Origin: Conchocele bisecta
Lineage: Eukaryota > Mollusca > Bivalvia > Lucinida > Thyasiridae
NCBI GenBank assembly: GCA_029237695.1
Contig: CM055273.1
Location: 56,657,968-56,721,967, forward strand
DNA length: 64,000 nucleotides
Direction: 5' to 3'
The notes under the pieces are model-generated. The model was given only the letters and a program-made list of their open reading frames with translations. It was not told where the DNA came from and did not search any database. The position numbers and the translations under genes are program-made. This document shows, one piece after another, positions 20,325 through 32,274 of this stretch (the first letter of the stretch is position 1; the number at the start of each line of letters is the position of its first letter).

Positions 20325-23300
20325 TCAAGAGAGGTTCTGTATGTATTCCATCTGGTAACACGCGTCTTTTATCGTAGTACGCCGAGAGTCCTAATTTTTG
20401 TTGACAGTACGTTTTCATAACGCCGTCTTTCATTTTAAATCCTCTATTTTGTGCTACATCTATAATGTGTTTTCCATCTTCTGTAGTTTCACTTAGTACT
20501 CATTTATATCTATCCCAATTTAAATTGTTAGTTCTCTTGGACATTCCTTTCGCAGAGTTTTTATTAATTAGTTCTTTAGAATTATCAAAATTAGTTGAAT
20601 TAAATTTTTCTACGAAATAACACTTACTAGATAACGCTATCGCCCTATCTCCGCTGAATTCCATTTTGAAAAGTTCTGGCTCTCTTTCGCTCCATTTATC
20701 CCAAGCCAACCATTTCTATTTTTCTTTTTCAAACTCGTCCAGTAAGTTAGGTCTAATCAATTCCTCTATCGTTTTTCCACTAACTCCTATATACATACTA
20801 TCCGTGTCCATCTGTATTAATTCAAAGTCTTCTCTTTTTACGTATTTGTCTAGAAATTCGTAGTAAAATTCCAACATTCTCAATTTAGCTAGTTGATAAA
20901 CCGCTATTCCACAGTGGAAGGGGCTCTTTACTGCACACCGTGGTTTTCGGGAAGATATTTCGTACGCATCTCCTATCTCTTCCAAATCAACAAAGAATGC
21001 AGATCTTAACGCTTTGTCAACACAGGTTTCGTCTTGTGTATATGTCGTATTTAAATGTCTCTCTTTTGCCTCTATCATTTTTCCACAACACGAATTGCCT
21101 AATAATTTCATTATATCCGCTACTGGTTTCTTATTTGGTTCTACATTGCCTGTTCGTCTTGCGGCTGTAACTTCTTTTGCGAACCATTCAAAGGGTTTAC
21201 CACTAATATAATCTATAACACGATGAACTCTCGTTATTTCTAGGCCGTGTTTTAAATACCATTTCAATAGTGGCGCGTACAGCAGTACTTTGGTGGCTGA
21301 CATAGATCCCACCAATTTTCTTCCATTTCCTCTAGTTCTTCCAGTATCTTCCAAATATTTTATCATGTGTTCTGGAACCTCATCAACATCTACTTCTCTG
21401 TTTATAAAAAGTGGAGACATTTCAGAAAACTTATCTTAAGTTGTGTGGAACTTCTATATCCACCTCCGCAAACCCAAACCAGTCTCCAGATAAAACTTTT
21501 ACAATTTTTTTTAATAAATTTAGGATTATGTGGGGTATCTATATGGTGTATAGTTTCTCTCCCACACGGCATATCTTTATTTAACGTAGATACATATAAC
21601 GCGTTTGCATCATACCCCAAAATAGCCTTGCAAAGTTTGTTAATTCCTGTGGAATTAGATCTAATATTTGAAACACCGGCTTCTGCATAGCGTGTAAATA
21701 CGATTGATGGACCCCCGACTAGAGCGTCTTTCATCATTTTGTATGTTTCTTCTTTTGGTGCATATAGAGCCCCTCCGGTATAACCACCTTTATAGATTTT
21801 TGTTCTTTAATGGTTCCTCTCAATAAATATTGTATAGCCACACCCGGTAGTGTTACCACATCTTTGAAAATATCCACACCTCTGTGTTTATAAAATTCAC
21901 ACATTTTTTCCACCGCTTCTAGGAACGGTGCTACATCTAAATCGTTATAATATTTCAACCAATCTCCGAAAGTTTTCATATTCTTTTCTTCGAAAATTCT
22001 ACGGCATTTACTTAATTCTGTTTCATCTAGTAACATTTTCCCCGATAGTTTGGAATACCAATTCTCTATATCTGGCAGTCCTGGGTTATCAAGTTTGTCT
22101 GGAGAATCGAACCACTCGTAAGGAAAGAAAGATTTCTGTCCTTTGCAGTCGTAGGCTTTTATCCAACTATCGTAACTCCTAGGTAAAGTATTACATCAAG
22201 AAATCTAAACTCCGGAGTAAATAGAAATATTGTTGCGTTTGCCCGTTTTCCGACCATTACTTTCTTTGTTGTTGATGCCAATTCGCCTACTAAATATTTA
22301 TTTATTAAGTTTATATCGTACTTACTGCTGTTAAAACCTATAACCGGTACTTGCTCTATCCACTGTTCGATCTTGGCGATTTGGTTTTTATGTAAATGTT
22401 CTGTATTAAACCCATATCTCAACCATACTTCTTCTCTTATAGCTTTTCCCCTGACTTTCAAATCTTCTACGAATTTTTCTATAAGCTTTGCAGGATCTTT
22501 ATCACAAATATGAGTTACTGTTCTTGAGAAATTATCTCCTTTGCTAACACTTACCGGAACGTGCTCAGCTTCGTACTCTAAACTATTACCTAGCGTTTTA
22601 AATTCTGGGTTGACATACGCCTCAAAATCATATACTATCTGATATGGATAAAGAGTAGTGTCGCAACCGATCTTTATATCTTTACCCGTTCTTTGGAATT
22701 CGCATTCCCACATAACTACTAGGTTGAATTCTTTGCTTCTTCTAATAAATGTATCTCTTCTCTTAGTGGATGCGCGTTCTTTTTTTCTATGCTTTGCATG
22801 AATCTCGCACCCGTGCCAGTAACAGCCGTGATATTGATATACGTACGGTATTGTTTTCTTGGCAGTATCCATCTACTGGAGCTCCTAAAATCCATCTTTC
22901 ACCCCCGTGTCCGCACTGTTCGTGGTGAATGTGAATTCCCTCCCGCTTTTCCACAGAATACATCCAATCGATCGCCCCATAACTGTTAGAACTTTTTCGG
23001 TAAAACGCTTTCTCGAACGACGAACGCGGGCGCTCTAAATAATTACCATCACATACTATTTTTGTCTCACCTTTCATACATTTTGGTCTGTGTCTCTTCA
23101 TATTACTCGCTTTCGTGAATTTCTGTTTGCAATTATCGCAGGCGTAAATTTTAGATAGGTTTTTAGGTTTTTTATCAGAAATGCGTGATTATTAAACAGT
23201 CCTATTGTCATTGGTTTATTACCTATTTCCTTGTAGTGTGCTGGTACCTTTTTCAACCACCATACGTCACATTCGGTCGGTTGATATACTTCTACACCGA

Positions 23301-24301
23301 TTTTAAAAAACTCTTCAACCTTTTTCAGGTCTGAAAAAGGAATTGGTGAAACCACATTACTACCGAAATATTGCTTACTAAGTTCTTTCGCTTTTTCTGT
23401 ACATCTGTCAGGTCTGATCTTTTTATCAAGGTGCATAGCTAAACACCTGAACAAAAAAAGGTCGTCATTATACTTATCTAAAGAATACATACCTTTTCTA
23501 TTCCTCAACCATTCTGGAAGTTCTCCTCCCGCCGCTTCTTTGGATTGTAGTCCCAAATCTATTCCCCTACTGCCCTGTATTAACTTTACAAAAATAACCT
23601 CTACCCATCTTACAAACTTCCACTTTGTATTCGGTCTGTCTTTTATCGGACATTATTCGTGTTTGCTCCTTATCTGACAACCATTTTTTAAAGGTTTTCA
23701 TTGATGATAGTGGTTCGCTACCACCGAGATTTTTGTGAAATATTATAGTTTTAGGTTTTCCATTTTTAGTTTCCTCTATATGTTCTAGCTTGTAAGAATA
23801 TGAATATCTCAAATAAAAATTTGTTGTTAGATACGGACGATTTTATTTTATCGGACATGCGTTCAGACTCGTTGATGTCATGTTTTTACGAAAGGATAAT
23901 GTAACTACCCGTCTTCCCTTTTCTACCTTTTCCAATGTTTCATCGTGAGCCCCCAATATTTCTTCACCTTTTTCCACTATCGCACGAACGATAGATTTTT
24001 TCTTATTATTTAGTTCGCCTGTGCGTCTTATTTGGGACAAATTATTTGTGCTTGAAGGTTTGATTACACTGGCCCTTAACCCCACAATACTTTCTTTTTG
24101 AATTCGGTTACCAACTTCCTCTGCTAGTGAGAGGTCTTTAAAGGCTCCTCGTTTGAGGGCGCGGGTAAACCGCTTCATAAACGCCTCATTCTTTGTGGAG
24201 TTTATCAGATTTGTCAACCCCCTAACTCCCAACCATTTACTATAAGTAATCCCTAGAGATTCGGCTTCTCTTCTCAAACTTTCGATTTCTGGCGTTATCA
24301 T
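20320..24301 (-). pseudogene. Polinton protein-primed DNA polymerase B, frameshifted
   Basis: The start is MITPEIESLRREAESLG at 24,301 and the stop is at 20,320-20,322, giving about 1,327 codons, the normal length. The N-terminal region is unclassified. The exonuclease domain shows Exo I (VYDFEAYV, about 22,625), Exo II (GFNSSKYDINLI, about 22,320) and Exo III-like YYNDLDV (about 21,945). The polymerase domain shows motif A (GYDANALYVS, about 21,610), motif B (KLLGNSCCGKM, about 21,090) and motif C (MDTDSMYIG, about 20,800). These define the protein-primed family B polymerase that replicates Polintons. Catalytic motifs survive, but the frame shifts about seven times and one in-frame TAG lies at about 20,713. 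It shares a TTAA with the integrase stop. Confidence 0.93.
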
Positions 24302-24344
24302 ATTTTCTGTAATATACTTTTGTATAACCTATGAAATTTATCTG

Positions 24345-24387
24345 TTCAATTGGTCGTGAAAACATGTTTTTTTCACGACCAATTGAA
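24345..24387. promoter_or_regulatory. Perfect hairpin between divergent polymerase and zinc-finger genes
   Basis: Arms of 18 bp (TTCAATTGGTCGTGAAAA at 24,345-24,362 and its exact complement at 24,370-24,387) flank a 7 nt loop. It lies in the 112 bp spacer between the - start at 24,301 and the + start at 24,414. A third, unpaired copy of the arm sequence (TTTTTCACGACCAATT) occurs at 24,769-24,784. A shared operator or an origin-like structure are both possible. Confidence 0.75.
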
Positions 24388-24413
24388 TATAAACATATAC
24401 ATATACATATATA

Positions 24414-24716
24414 ATGGAGTGTGAGACTTGTTGTAAGACGTTTACGTGTAAAGACTATCTACGACGGCATCTAGCGAGACGTATTCCTTGTGTCCCCCCG
24501 CAATTCCAATGCCCCAGATGCCCTTGTAAATTCGTTAGTGCCCAAACTCTTTGTAGACATAAGCAACTACGCTGCCCTGTGGCTAAAGGTGAACGTGGTA
24601 GACTAGAGCTGGTAGAATTAGTTGCTGATCTACGAAATCAATTATCTATATTGGAGGAGAAAAATGGGGTGTTGGAATATAAACTATCACTCGTGGGCAC
24701 ATTGAAATTGCATTAA
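24414..24716 (+). CDS. Polinton zinc-finger/coiled-coil protein, 100 residues, intact
   Basis: It starts MECETCCKTFTCKDYLRRHL. Two C2H2/C2HC-type fingers are visible: C-x2-C-x12-H-x6-C at residues 3-26 and C-x2-C-x12-H-x5-C at about 34-56. A leucine-rich coiled coil follows (LELVELVADLRNQLSILEEK). This is a DNA-binding plus dimerisation layout. Small zinc-finger proteins next to the polymerase are common in this element class. It is divergent from the polymerase gene with a hairpin between, so control of that shared promoter is a reasonable guess. The ORF is intact and ATG is preceded by AT-rich 'catatacatatataatgg'. It is the last gene before the right end. Confidence 0.7.
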   Translation: MECETCCKTFTCKDYLRRHLARRIPCVPPQFQCPRCPCKFVSAQTLCRHKQLRCPVAKGERGRLELVELVADLRNQLSILEEKNGVLEYKLSLVGTLKLH

Positions 24717-24935
24717 TTATTTTATCCAAAATTCATAAATTTGCTGTCGGGGGGAAAACATTATGTTTTTTTCACGACCAATTTTGGATTTTTCGGGGGT
24801 GGTGGGGGACAATTTCCTCGTTAACCAATTTTTTATTTTTCGGGGGTGGTGGGGGTATTATAGAGGGTTGTAAATGATATCACAGTAGGTGGTATCATTT
24901 TGACTCCCTATATACTACTGTTGTCCTTAACACTT
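24717..24935. repeat. Polinton right-terminal non-coding region with direct repeats
   Basis: Two direct copies of a ~30 bp block ('ccaatttt' then 'tttttcgggggtggtggggg') lie at about 24,778-24,809 and 24,824-24,857. The G-rich part could form a quadruplex. No complement of this region is seen at the left edge, so the left terminal repeat is missing. The right boundary is not fixed. Confidence 0.45.
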
Positions 24936-25371
24936 TTACCCCTAACTAACTGGCATTGACTCTTCCTGGTGCAGTGGTGGTTGGTTGGGAGCATGCGATA
25001 GGTAATTTAGCGATCAGGATTCATACTTACTGGACTCGCGACCAGAGATCTGGTTTGACCCTCAGGGCCGTCTTTGGCTTTCTTGTATGTGAGAGTTGAA
25101 TCTGGTTATACCCCTTATAAAAGTAATAATACAGGTATTACTTTCAGGAGAACGGGCCAAGTGACTTCGGTGTGGTATGGACCTGGCGCCAGGTCAGGTT
25201 ATTCTAATTTCAGGGCTGAATATTTCTGTATTTCGATGTAAATATTCCGTTCTGATTTTGACATGTTCCCCCCAATGCAGCAGGTTAAATGCAGGATTGA
25301 ACCCATTGGCCCGGCCTCAAATGACCGTAGCTGTTGATAGACCATTAAACACCAATCAATCAAATTAGCAT
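24936..25371 (+). mobile_element. SINE copy next to the Polinton right end
   Basis: It shares 'ggctttcttgtatgtgagag', 'ggtgtggtatggacctggc', 'ttctaatttcagggctgaa' and 'atgcagcaggttaaatgc' with the copies near 42-45 kb, and ends 'agctgttgatagaccattaa' then 'caccaatcaatcaaat'. The first bases ('ttaacacttttacccctaac') may belong to a separate small repeat also seen at 40,947. Confidence 0.75.
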
Positions 25372-25499
25372 CAATTTATTACAAACAAGAGTTAGACCAC
25401 TTACACACATGCTTTTGTTGGCACAGATGGGGGTGTAATGGTTGTCATTAATAGTGTATTAGATGTGTTGCTGTAGGAGGCCTATTTTCAATTTTACCG
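25372..25499. other. Unassigned spacer
   Basis: About 130 bp between the SINE tail and the first TIR of the next element. Nothing recognisable. Confidence 0.5.
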
Positions 25500-25850
25500 C
25501 CACCCAGAGTATAACTTAGCGAAATATATCTATTCTTATGTAAAAATCTTCGTAGAATCCGAAAACGCGTGTTACCATTGCGTAAACCGCGGCGAAACAT
25601 GTTATTTTTTTACATTTCCTTGGTAACCGCGAAATTTGCCGAAAATGTTACTTAATAAAATCGCAAAGGTGAATGTCTTAAATTTGACTACAATGAGCTT
25701 GTTTCAACCGATATTAAATCTTAAGTCTGATATACATTCACGTCCTACATATTTATTTATGAATTTATGGATATAAATGCGATGTACCATAGCAACCGAT
25801 AATCTAAACCAATCAGCACATTTCACACTTTTTTTGCGACATAACTTGGT
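25500..25850. repeat. Left TIR of the Academ-like element
   Basis: Diverged inverted match to 31,760-32,117. Shared words include 'acccagagtataacttagcg', 'gcgtgttaccattgcgtaaa' and 'aaccaatcag'. Identity is highest in the outer 120 bp. Confidence 0.75.
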
Positions 25851-26564
25851 TTTCGTTAATGAATTTAGCATTATTTCAATTTCGGAGGAGCACTCGATAC
25901 CCAATTAAAGTTCCCCTAATACGGAACGAGGGGGATGGGGAGGGTCGGGCTGCTCGGCCCACCTTGGACACAACAAACCGCCCCCACCCCACCCCACGCA
26001 TTTTCCCACGAAGTCATACATTTGTAATTGCATTTGCCTATGGAACCCGTATCGCATATCAACTAGGTCCGTCCCATTCATTCACATCAGCTGATTGGAA
26101 TGAAATTATGTTTGCCAGCGACGGTAACCATATTATATATACACTACTTATAATAATACCACACAGTGTACACGGACGGTGATCGCAAATACTATAAGGT
26201 ACAGTTTCTCAGGCCGGTGTCATTTCTTTGACCCATTTGGGCAACAATCCCACTAGTCAATATTTTGCTATCATTGGTTGGTGTACCTAATACAGCGCTA
26301 TGCTTATCATCCTTATATTGCTCAATAGCAGTGTTAGATAGAAACACAGCGTTGTTAATTAACGTTTATCCAATATAGGTCTGTGAATTGTCACGTACGA
26401 TTCACATGCAGGATAACGTCTCCTGTAATGTAAGCAACTTGTAGTTAATGCAAGTTTTCTCATATTGAAAACAAGCTAACACTGCATAAAGCCTAAAGCC
26501 ACTAGTCAACCATTATTTAATATATAGTTGTTGATCGCTGTTGAATTCAGTTGTCCAGTGAAAT
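25851..26564 (+). other. 5' non-coding part of the Academ-like element
   Basis: About 700 bp between the left TIR and the first ATG. Short ORFs occur but none looks real. 'gctatcattggttgg' and 'ttaatatatagttg' could belong to a promoter; no firm signal. Confidence 0.4.
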
Positions 26565-29500
26565 ATGGAGCTAGGCAAGCCCAGTGAGAACAAATGCATG
26601 GTACTGGACCACTATGTGTGCATAATTTGCTATCACGCGATTCCAGACAAGCCACACAAGGATGTCGTTGAAAGTCCGACACCAAAGGGCCTGGAGAAGT
26701 TGTTAGACATAGCTAAGTCTAAGGAAGACCGTGTCAATGACGTGTTAGGTCCATTTCGGGAAGATATTATCTCCCTTCAACTGAAAGTGCGCTTTCACAA
26801 ATCATGTCATGCTTTTTACACAAAGAAAGTCCACATCGCTGAATCCGCACAAGCCGATTCAATGTCACAGTGCGCAAGTGAAACGCCTACTCCAAGCCGA
26901 ACATCAGCCAGGCAAAGTCAGCCAATGTTCGATATTAGGGCCCACTGTTTCATTTGTGGTAATGTTAGAAAAGTTGGAAACAGAAAGGAGACATTGTCAT
27001 CAATCAGTCTAGGTACCGGGGAGTCTACTAGACAGAAAACTCTTGACGCAGCCATGCAACGGAAAGATGAAGTTGTAGAATCGCGCATGCGCTTATACAA
27101 GGACCTGTTTGCGTACGACGCCAAATACCATCGTTCCTGTTACTCCCGCTTCATTGCCAAGAGAAATGTTAGTTACGTTGCCAAGAACCAGGAAAGCATT
27201 GTTGAATCCCCATCACACGAGAAAGCATTCTTGATGTTGTCTCTTGAACTGAAGGAAACTGTGTTCTCGGATTTGAAGACAGTTGTGACATTAGTGGAAC
27301 TAAATCGTAGATATGTAGAACTTTTGCACACTGTTGGTGTGCCGGCCGAATCTGCAAACGGTTACAAGGCATGGAGACTGAAAAAAAGGCTCTGTAAACA
27401 TTTTGCAGAACAAATATCATTCGTAGCTAGAAATGGTCAGTCAGATCTTGTATGTTGTAGTACAGTGTCTGTGGGGGGACTGTACTTATGAAAGCTACCA
27501 AATTACAATCTGAGCTGTCCGATTCAAAAGAAGCATTCGAGTTACACCCGCAACAGGACGAAACGCCTGTCACAGACAGGCAATTACTACATAGTGCTGC
27601 CGGTATACTTCGCGATGCAATGAAAGGCATCCAATCCGCCAAGGAGCTTATCGTCTGAGCGATTTAAGCATAGACAAGTGCAGTGAAATGGTTCCCGGTT
27701 CAGTGTACGACTTCATGCACTGGCTTGTAAATACCAAAGCATTCACAAATGCAACAGATACAACAGAGAACTTCGCAGACCGAAACAATCTACAAGTTTT
27801 GGCGACATGTCACAATGTCATTTCCCAAAGTAGGAACATTAGTAAACGCCAATGAGTCTCGGGTTAGCTCTGACAGCCTATCATGAGTTTGGCAGTTCCA
27901 AACTTGTCAAAATCCTATATGATCTAGAGTACAGTTCTTCATATGATGAGGTCCTGCGGTTTATAACATCAGCCACCAAATACCAGATCTCGCATGAGCA
28001 GCAGCCATTTGTTTCATTTGGAATAAAGCAAGCAAATAAAGAAACCGGTATAGGCTTACTTGATGCAGCAATCGATAACTTCGATACCAACGAAAAATAC
28101 ATTGGATGGCAAAGGTACCACCCATGCTATGGCCATGGTGGTTTATCAGAGAGGAGTACGCAAGACACTCGTGTATCTGATATAGAAATACCCCGTCTGT
28201 CCGAGAGAAGTGTGTCTGTAGAAGAGGCATCTGCTACTGGCACAAACATCATGTACTTCAAAAAAACATAGAAACGGGCAGAACCAGATGCTGATGTCAA
28301 TACGGCTGCCTTTTGTATTGATAGCGAAAACATTTACATTCACAAAGCTGTCATTTCTGACTTTACATGGGCCCTTTGTAGAGCATTTCTTGCTGGCATG
28401 GACAACATTCCAGCATGGTCCGGATATAATGCTGTGACTACTGAACGATCTGCACCAGTTACTTCAATCAAATACCTCCCATTCATCGATGCACCACCTT
28501 CTGATGTTTCTACAATTTTTACAGCTCTCCATCAACTTGTGCGATTGGCAGAAACGGTTGGACAAAAGCAAATTATTGTGACTGCAGACCTAGCTATTTA
28601 TTCCAAAGCTCGTGAAATTTTATGGACGCACCCACCAAGTTTGGACTGTAAGGTGACGCTTCGACTTGGGGGCATGCATCACACGATGGCTTTTCTGGCA
28701 AGTATTGGCAAATTGTTTTCAGATGGAGGTCTCTTCAGCTTACTGACGGAATCCGATGTGTATTCCGAGATAACGGCGAGGCAGATACTGAACGGGGGAC
28801 AGTTAAGTAGAGGTATTAGGGGTATCAAGATTGTACTTGATGCAATGTGTCGGTGTTTCTTCGAAGGTTTCACAGACTGGTTGATTGAAAGTGGGGAATA
28901 GCCACAACCTCACTTAGGGCAGAAAATGGATGATCTAAGAGAGGCCTTCAGCGACAAGAACGAAGAAGGCTGTAAACATGGTCGAACAGATATTGAGTCA
29001 GAAATGCAGGTCATTGAGGAATGCATACGAATGTTTCAAGCAGAAGGTGAGAACCAAAGTTCGACATTCAAGTTCTGGATGAACTTTCTGGAGGCTGCAT
29101 TTCTGCTACTCAGGCTATTGAGAGCAGAGAGGGATGCAGATTTTGACCTACACTTAGTGTCAGTGATTGAAAGTGTTCATTGGTTTTGGGCAGATGAGAT
29201 TGAGAAGTCAATGAATGAGTTCAGAGATGACAGTAAGAATGCTGTCAAGCACTACGTTGCAGACAGGTTGTCGAGTGAACGATCGGTGCCATTTTGGAAG
29301 GCATTCCTCGTAGTAAGGTACGCACGTTTGCCAATCTGCGGAAACCATTTGGTGTAGATAAATCCTCAAAGCTCATGCTGGATTCTGAAGTTTTGTTCAG
29401 GCGTCTGCTAGCAGTTGCTAACCACCGTGACATTGACATGGCAGAAGTACTTCAACATGAATTAGCTTCTGTACCACCATCCCTGTTTCACGATGACGGT

Positions 29501-30984
29501 TCCATGCGGAAGACTAACAAGGCAGAGTTAGCAAAGAAGCTGGAATCATTCACAGAAGAATTGAACGAGCTGCCAATCGAGTCGACACAGTCCAATCAAA
29601 ACACTGCATATATCATAGACGGTATGGCTCTACTCCAGGCGTTGAATGAAGCTCACTTCAAAATCTTCGAGGATTTAGGATCGGTCGTGTTGAAACAGAT
29701 AACGTCACATTTCACACGCGACAGTACCATAACAACAGTCACTGTTGTTTTCGACCGATATGACAATGAACACTCATTAAAAGAGACCGAACGACAGCGA
29801 CGCACAGGGGAAAGTACAGTCCCTGCGTATATGGTGTCCGGGAGCCGCATGGTTCCAAATTACAGATGGTTTTTGAGGAACTTGGAAAACAAAGCATCCC
29901 TAGCATCATTCGTATGTGGATATGTGGTGGAGAATGCACCACAACGGCTGACAGATGGTTTGTCAATTGTGCTCTCTGGGGGATTTCAAAATGGGCAAGA
30001 GGTTCGCAGCGTTACTACCAATGGGGCTGAATGTTTGCATAGTCTGTATTCAACCCAAGAAGAGGCCGACACTCGCATGGTTTTACATGCTACCCAGTTG
30101 ACTGCAACACACGAGCGTATTGTCATTCGAACTGATGACACCGACGTGTGGGTGATTCTCATCTACTATTACTTCACAATGCTCAAAGACCACAGCGTAT
30201 ATATGCATACTGGGCACAGAACAAGGCATACCTTCAGAAATAGGTATATTCCAATTCATGCAATTGCTGGAGAAATTGGACCAGTGGTAAGTTCCTGCTT
30301 TACCAGCTATGCATGCCTGACAGGGTGCGACACCAACAGCTCCATATTATAAAGTTGGGAAACGGATAGCACTTGGAAAGCTGCTCCAAAATTCCGACAA
30401 ATTACAAGACATGTCCAAAGTGTGTGAGTTTGAATCGGTTGATGAATGTCTTCCCGTAGCAAGAACATACGTTATGATGCTGTTTGGCGGAACCAAAAAC
30501 AAACAAACTGGGAGGCAATATAGCAGCATGAATGAACTTAGGCTGGCCATTGCTACATCTACTGACAGGTCTGCATCACAGCTCCCGCCAACAGAAGACG
30601 CATTTAAAACAGATAATGCGTGCTAGAGTCCAGACGATAATGTGGTGTCAGAGTCATGTACCAGACCCTGATGTTCCAGACCCTATCGGCAACGGGTGGA
30701 AACGGGCCGAAAACGGAAAACTGGTTCATGTGTACTTCAGCAATCCACCGGCGCCAGTATTCATGAGAGACATGACACATTTGTATTGCCGAGACAGCGA
30801 CTGTACTACTAATAAGTGTCGGTGTTCTGCAATGGGTCTGCCATGCATTGACATTTGTCTTTGTCAAGGCGAGTGCACGAATAAGGCAGCCCAGGAAGCC
30901 ACGGGTTCTGACTCGGTTACGATACCGTCACCAAGTTTTACCTGCTTCGAATTTCTGATGATGAATTCCAGGTCAACTACCTGA
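26565..30984 (+). pseudogene. Academ-like transposase with XPG/FEN1-like nuclease and CXC domains
   Basis: One large protein (about 1,450 residues) broken by stops and frameshifts at about 27,490, 27,656, 27,852, 28,269, 28,899, 29,320, 30,350 and 30,600. N-terminus: two zinc-binding modules (CIICYH...FHKSCHAF and CFICGN...YHRSCYSRF). Middle: IIVTADLAIYSKAREILW and LRLGGMHHTMAFLASIG, likely the transposase core. C-terminal: acidic motifs IIDGMALL (about 29,612), VVFDRYD (29,745), EEADTR (30,060), TDDTDVWV (30,132) and LTGCDT (30,318) in the order and spacing of XPG/FEN1 nucleases. It ends with a cysteine-rich CXC-like domain (NKCRCSAMGLPCIDICLCQG). The start is chosen at 26,565 because the first zinc module follows at once. 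The assignment to a nuclease is my inference from motifs. Confidence 0.75.
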
Positions 30985-31433
30985 TCTTATTTCCTAATCT
31001 GTTAATATTATACACAATTAGGAAACCCATATCACACATAAATATATATAACAGAGTACATCCCGACAATACCAAAGAAGGCAAAATAGAGTAATAAATC
31101 CTAAGGGGGGCAATGAGCAGGACTAACATAACAGTAACAATACAACCATAGAAAACTACGGCATGGGTACAGCAGTGGTCACAGAGCCTACAACATGGCA
31201 AACAACGCACTCCATAACCAGCGGAGTACGGTCCCCAAGAAAAACAATAACTACAAAAAGTAAGAAAACAACACAAAATGCAACAGAGGCGCCACAAAAC
31301 AGACCCCTCAAAAATGAATCACTACGAAAACAACGGTCCTAGCAGTAAAAATGAAAAAACACAAACACATCACAAGAAGACACAACAGCAAGGCTACCGC
31401 ATGGGAACGGTCAGTGAAGTAAAATCCACTGGT
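30985..31433. other. Unassigned 3' part of the Academ-like element
   Basis: Low-GC sequence with a small hairpin ('ttcctaatctgtta...ttaggaa' near 30,990-31,024). The block 'acaaccatagaaaactacgg' and following 60 bp resembles 17,293-17,350 inside the hAT-like element, so a shared short repeat is likely. The - strand ORF 30,977-31,297 is hydrophobic and Cys-rich but has no family signal. Confidence 0.35.
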
Positions 31434-31546
<113 letters not shown>

Positions 31547-31759
31547 GGTGGTAAACCTGGTTAGGGTGGGCCGCCCACAAAGACTAGCATAGCCCAAAGC
31601 AATATAACTCACACTTCATGCCACATCCATTCAATTTTCCACACATAGTTGGGAAGATAGAGAATTGTCTAGCCAATCCACAATCATGTTTCATTAAGAA
31701 ATCAATCACAAATTATGTTCAATACCAACTAACATTCCTGATAAAACATATCGTTTGAA

Positions 31760-32117
31760 CCGCAATAACTTTGAAAAAAAGTCACTCGCACGAGTTTAAG
31801 AAGGGAGCGTTTCTGATTGGTCTAAACTCGCAGTAGTCATGGTTTCAAATATTATTACTCGCACAGGTTACTACAAATACATGTTTATTACCATAATGTT
31901 ATTGAAATACAAGTTGGCATGTATATATATCGTTTCCATGATCATAAGTATTGTCACAAAATATTTAAAAAAAAATCAAGTAATTTTACCGTTACCATGG
32001 AAACCATAAAAAAATTATATTCGGCCGCGGTTTACGCAATGGTAACACGCATTTTCGAAATCTACGATGAATTTCCTATAAGATAGTACATGTTTCGCTA
32101 AGTTATACTCTGGGTGG
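31760..32117. repeat. Right TIR of the Academ-like element
   Basis: Diverged inverted partner of 25,500-25,850; 'tttacgcaatggtaacacgc' and 'cgctaagttatactctgggt' are the best matching parts. Confidence 0.75.
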
Positions 32118-32274
32118 GGGTTCCGTGAAAAATCCATTCCCATTCCACACTTCCTTATGCATTTTGAAACTATTCAAATTACTAGAAACAGGTAATTTAT
32201 TTTCACAAAACCTGAACACATTCACAAATAGTGCAGATCCAGATGAGACGGCTCGTTTCGCTACAATTCCCATT

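Larger units (their letters stand above)
2945..24930. mobile_element. Degraded Polinton/Maverick element, nested insertions included
   Basis: The hallmark set is present: protein-primed DNA polymerase B, retroviral-type integrase, major capsid protein, penton-like minor capsid protein and A32/FtsK-type packaging ATPase. About nine conserved accessory proteins of the same element class accompany them. Together these define a Polinton/Maverick, a large DNA element related to adintoviruses and adenoviruses. Net length after removing the SINE, the TIR element and the hAT-like element is about 15.6 kb. The left edge abuts the tandem array at about 2,935; the right edge lies between 24,717 and 24,935. 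I found no matching terminal inverted repeats or 6 bp target duplication, so at least one end is probably truncated. Most genes are broken. No cysteine protease was recognised. Confidence 0.92.

Noticed and set aside
2945..24930. Adenain-type cysteine protease expected in a Polinton
   Set aside because: No His...Asp/Glu...Gln...Cys pattern could be picked out in any frame. The conserved hypothetical genes do not resemble it. It may be lost or too damaged to see by eye.
30977..31297. Hydrophobic Cys-rich - strand ORF of 106 residues
   Set aside because: No family similarity; it overlaps a short repeat shared with 17.3 kb and ends inside non-coding transposon sequence.
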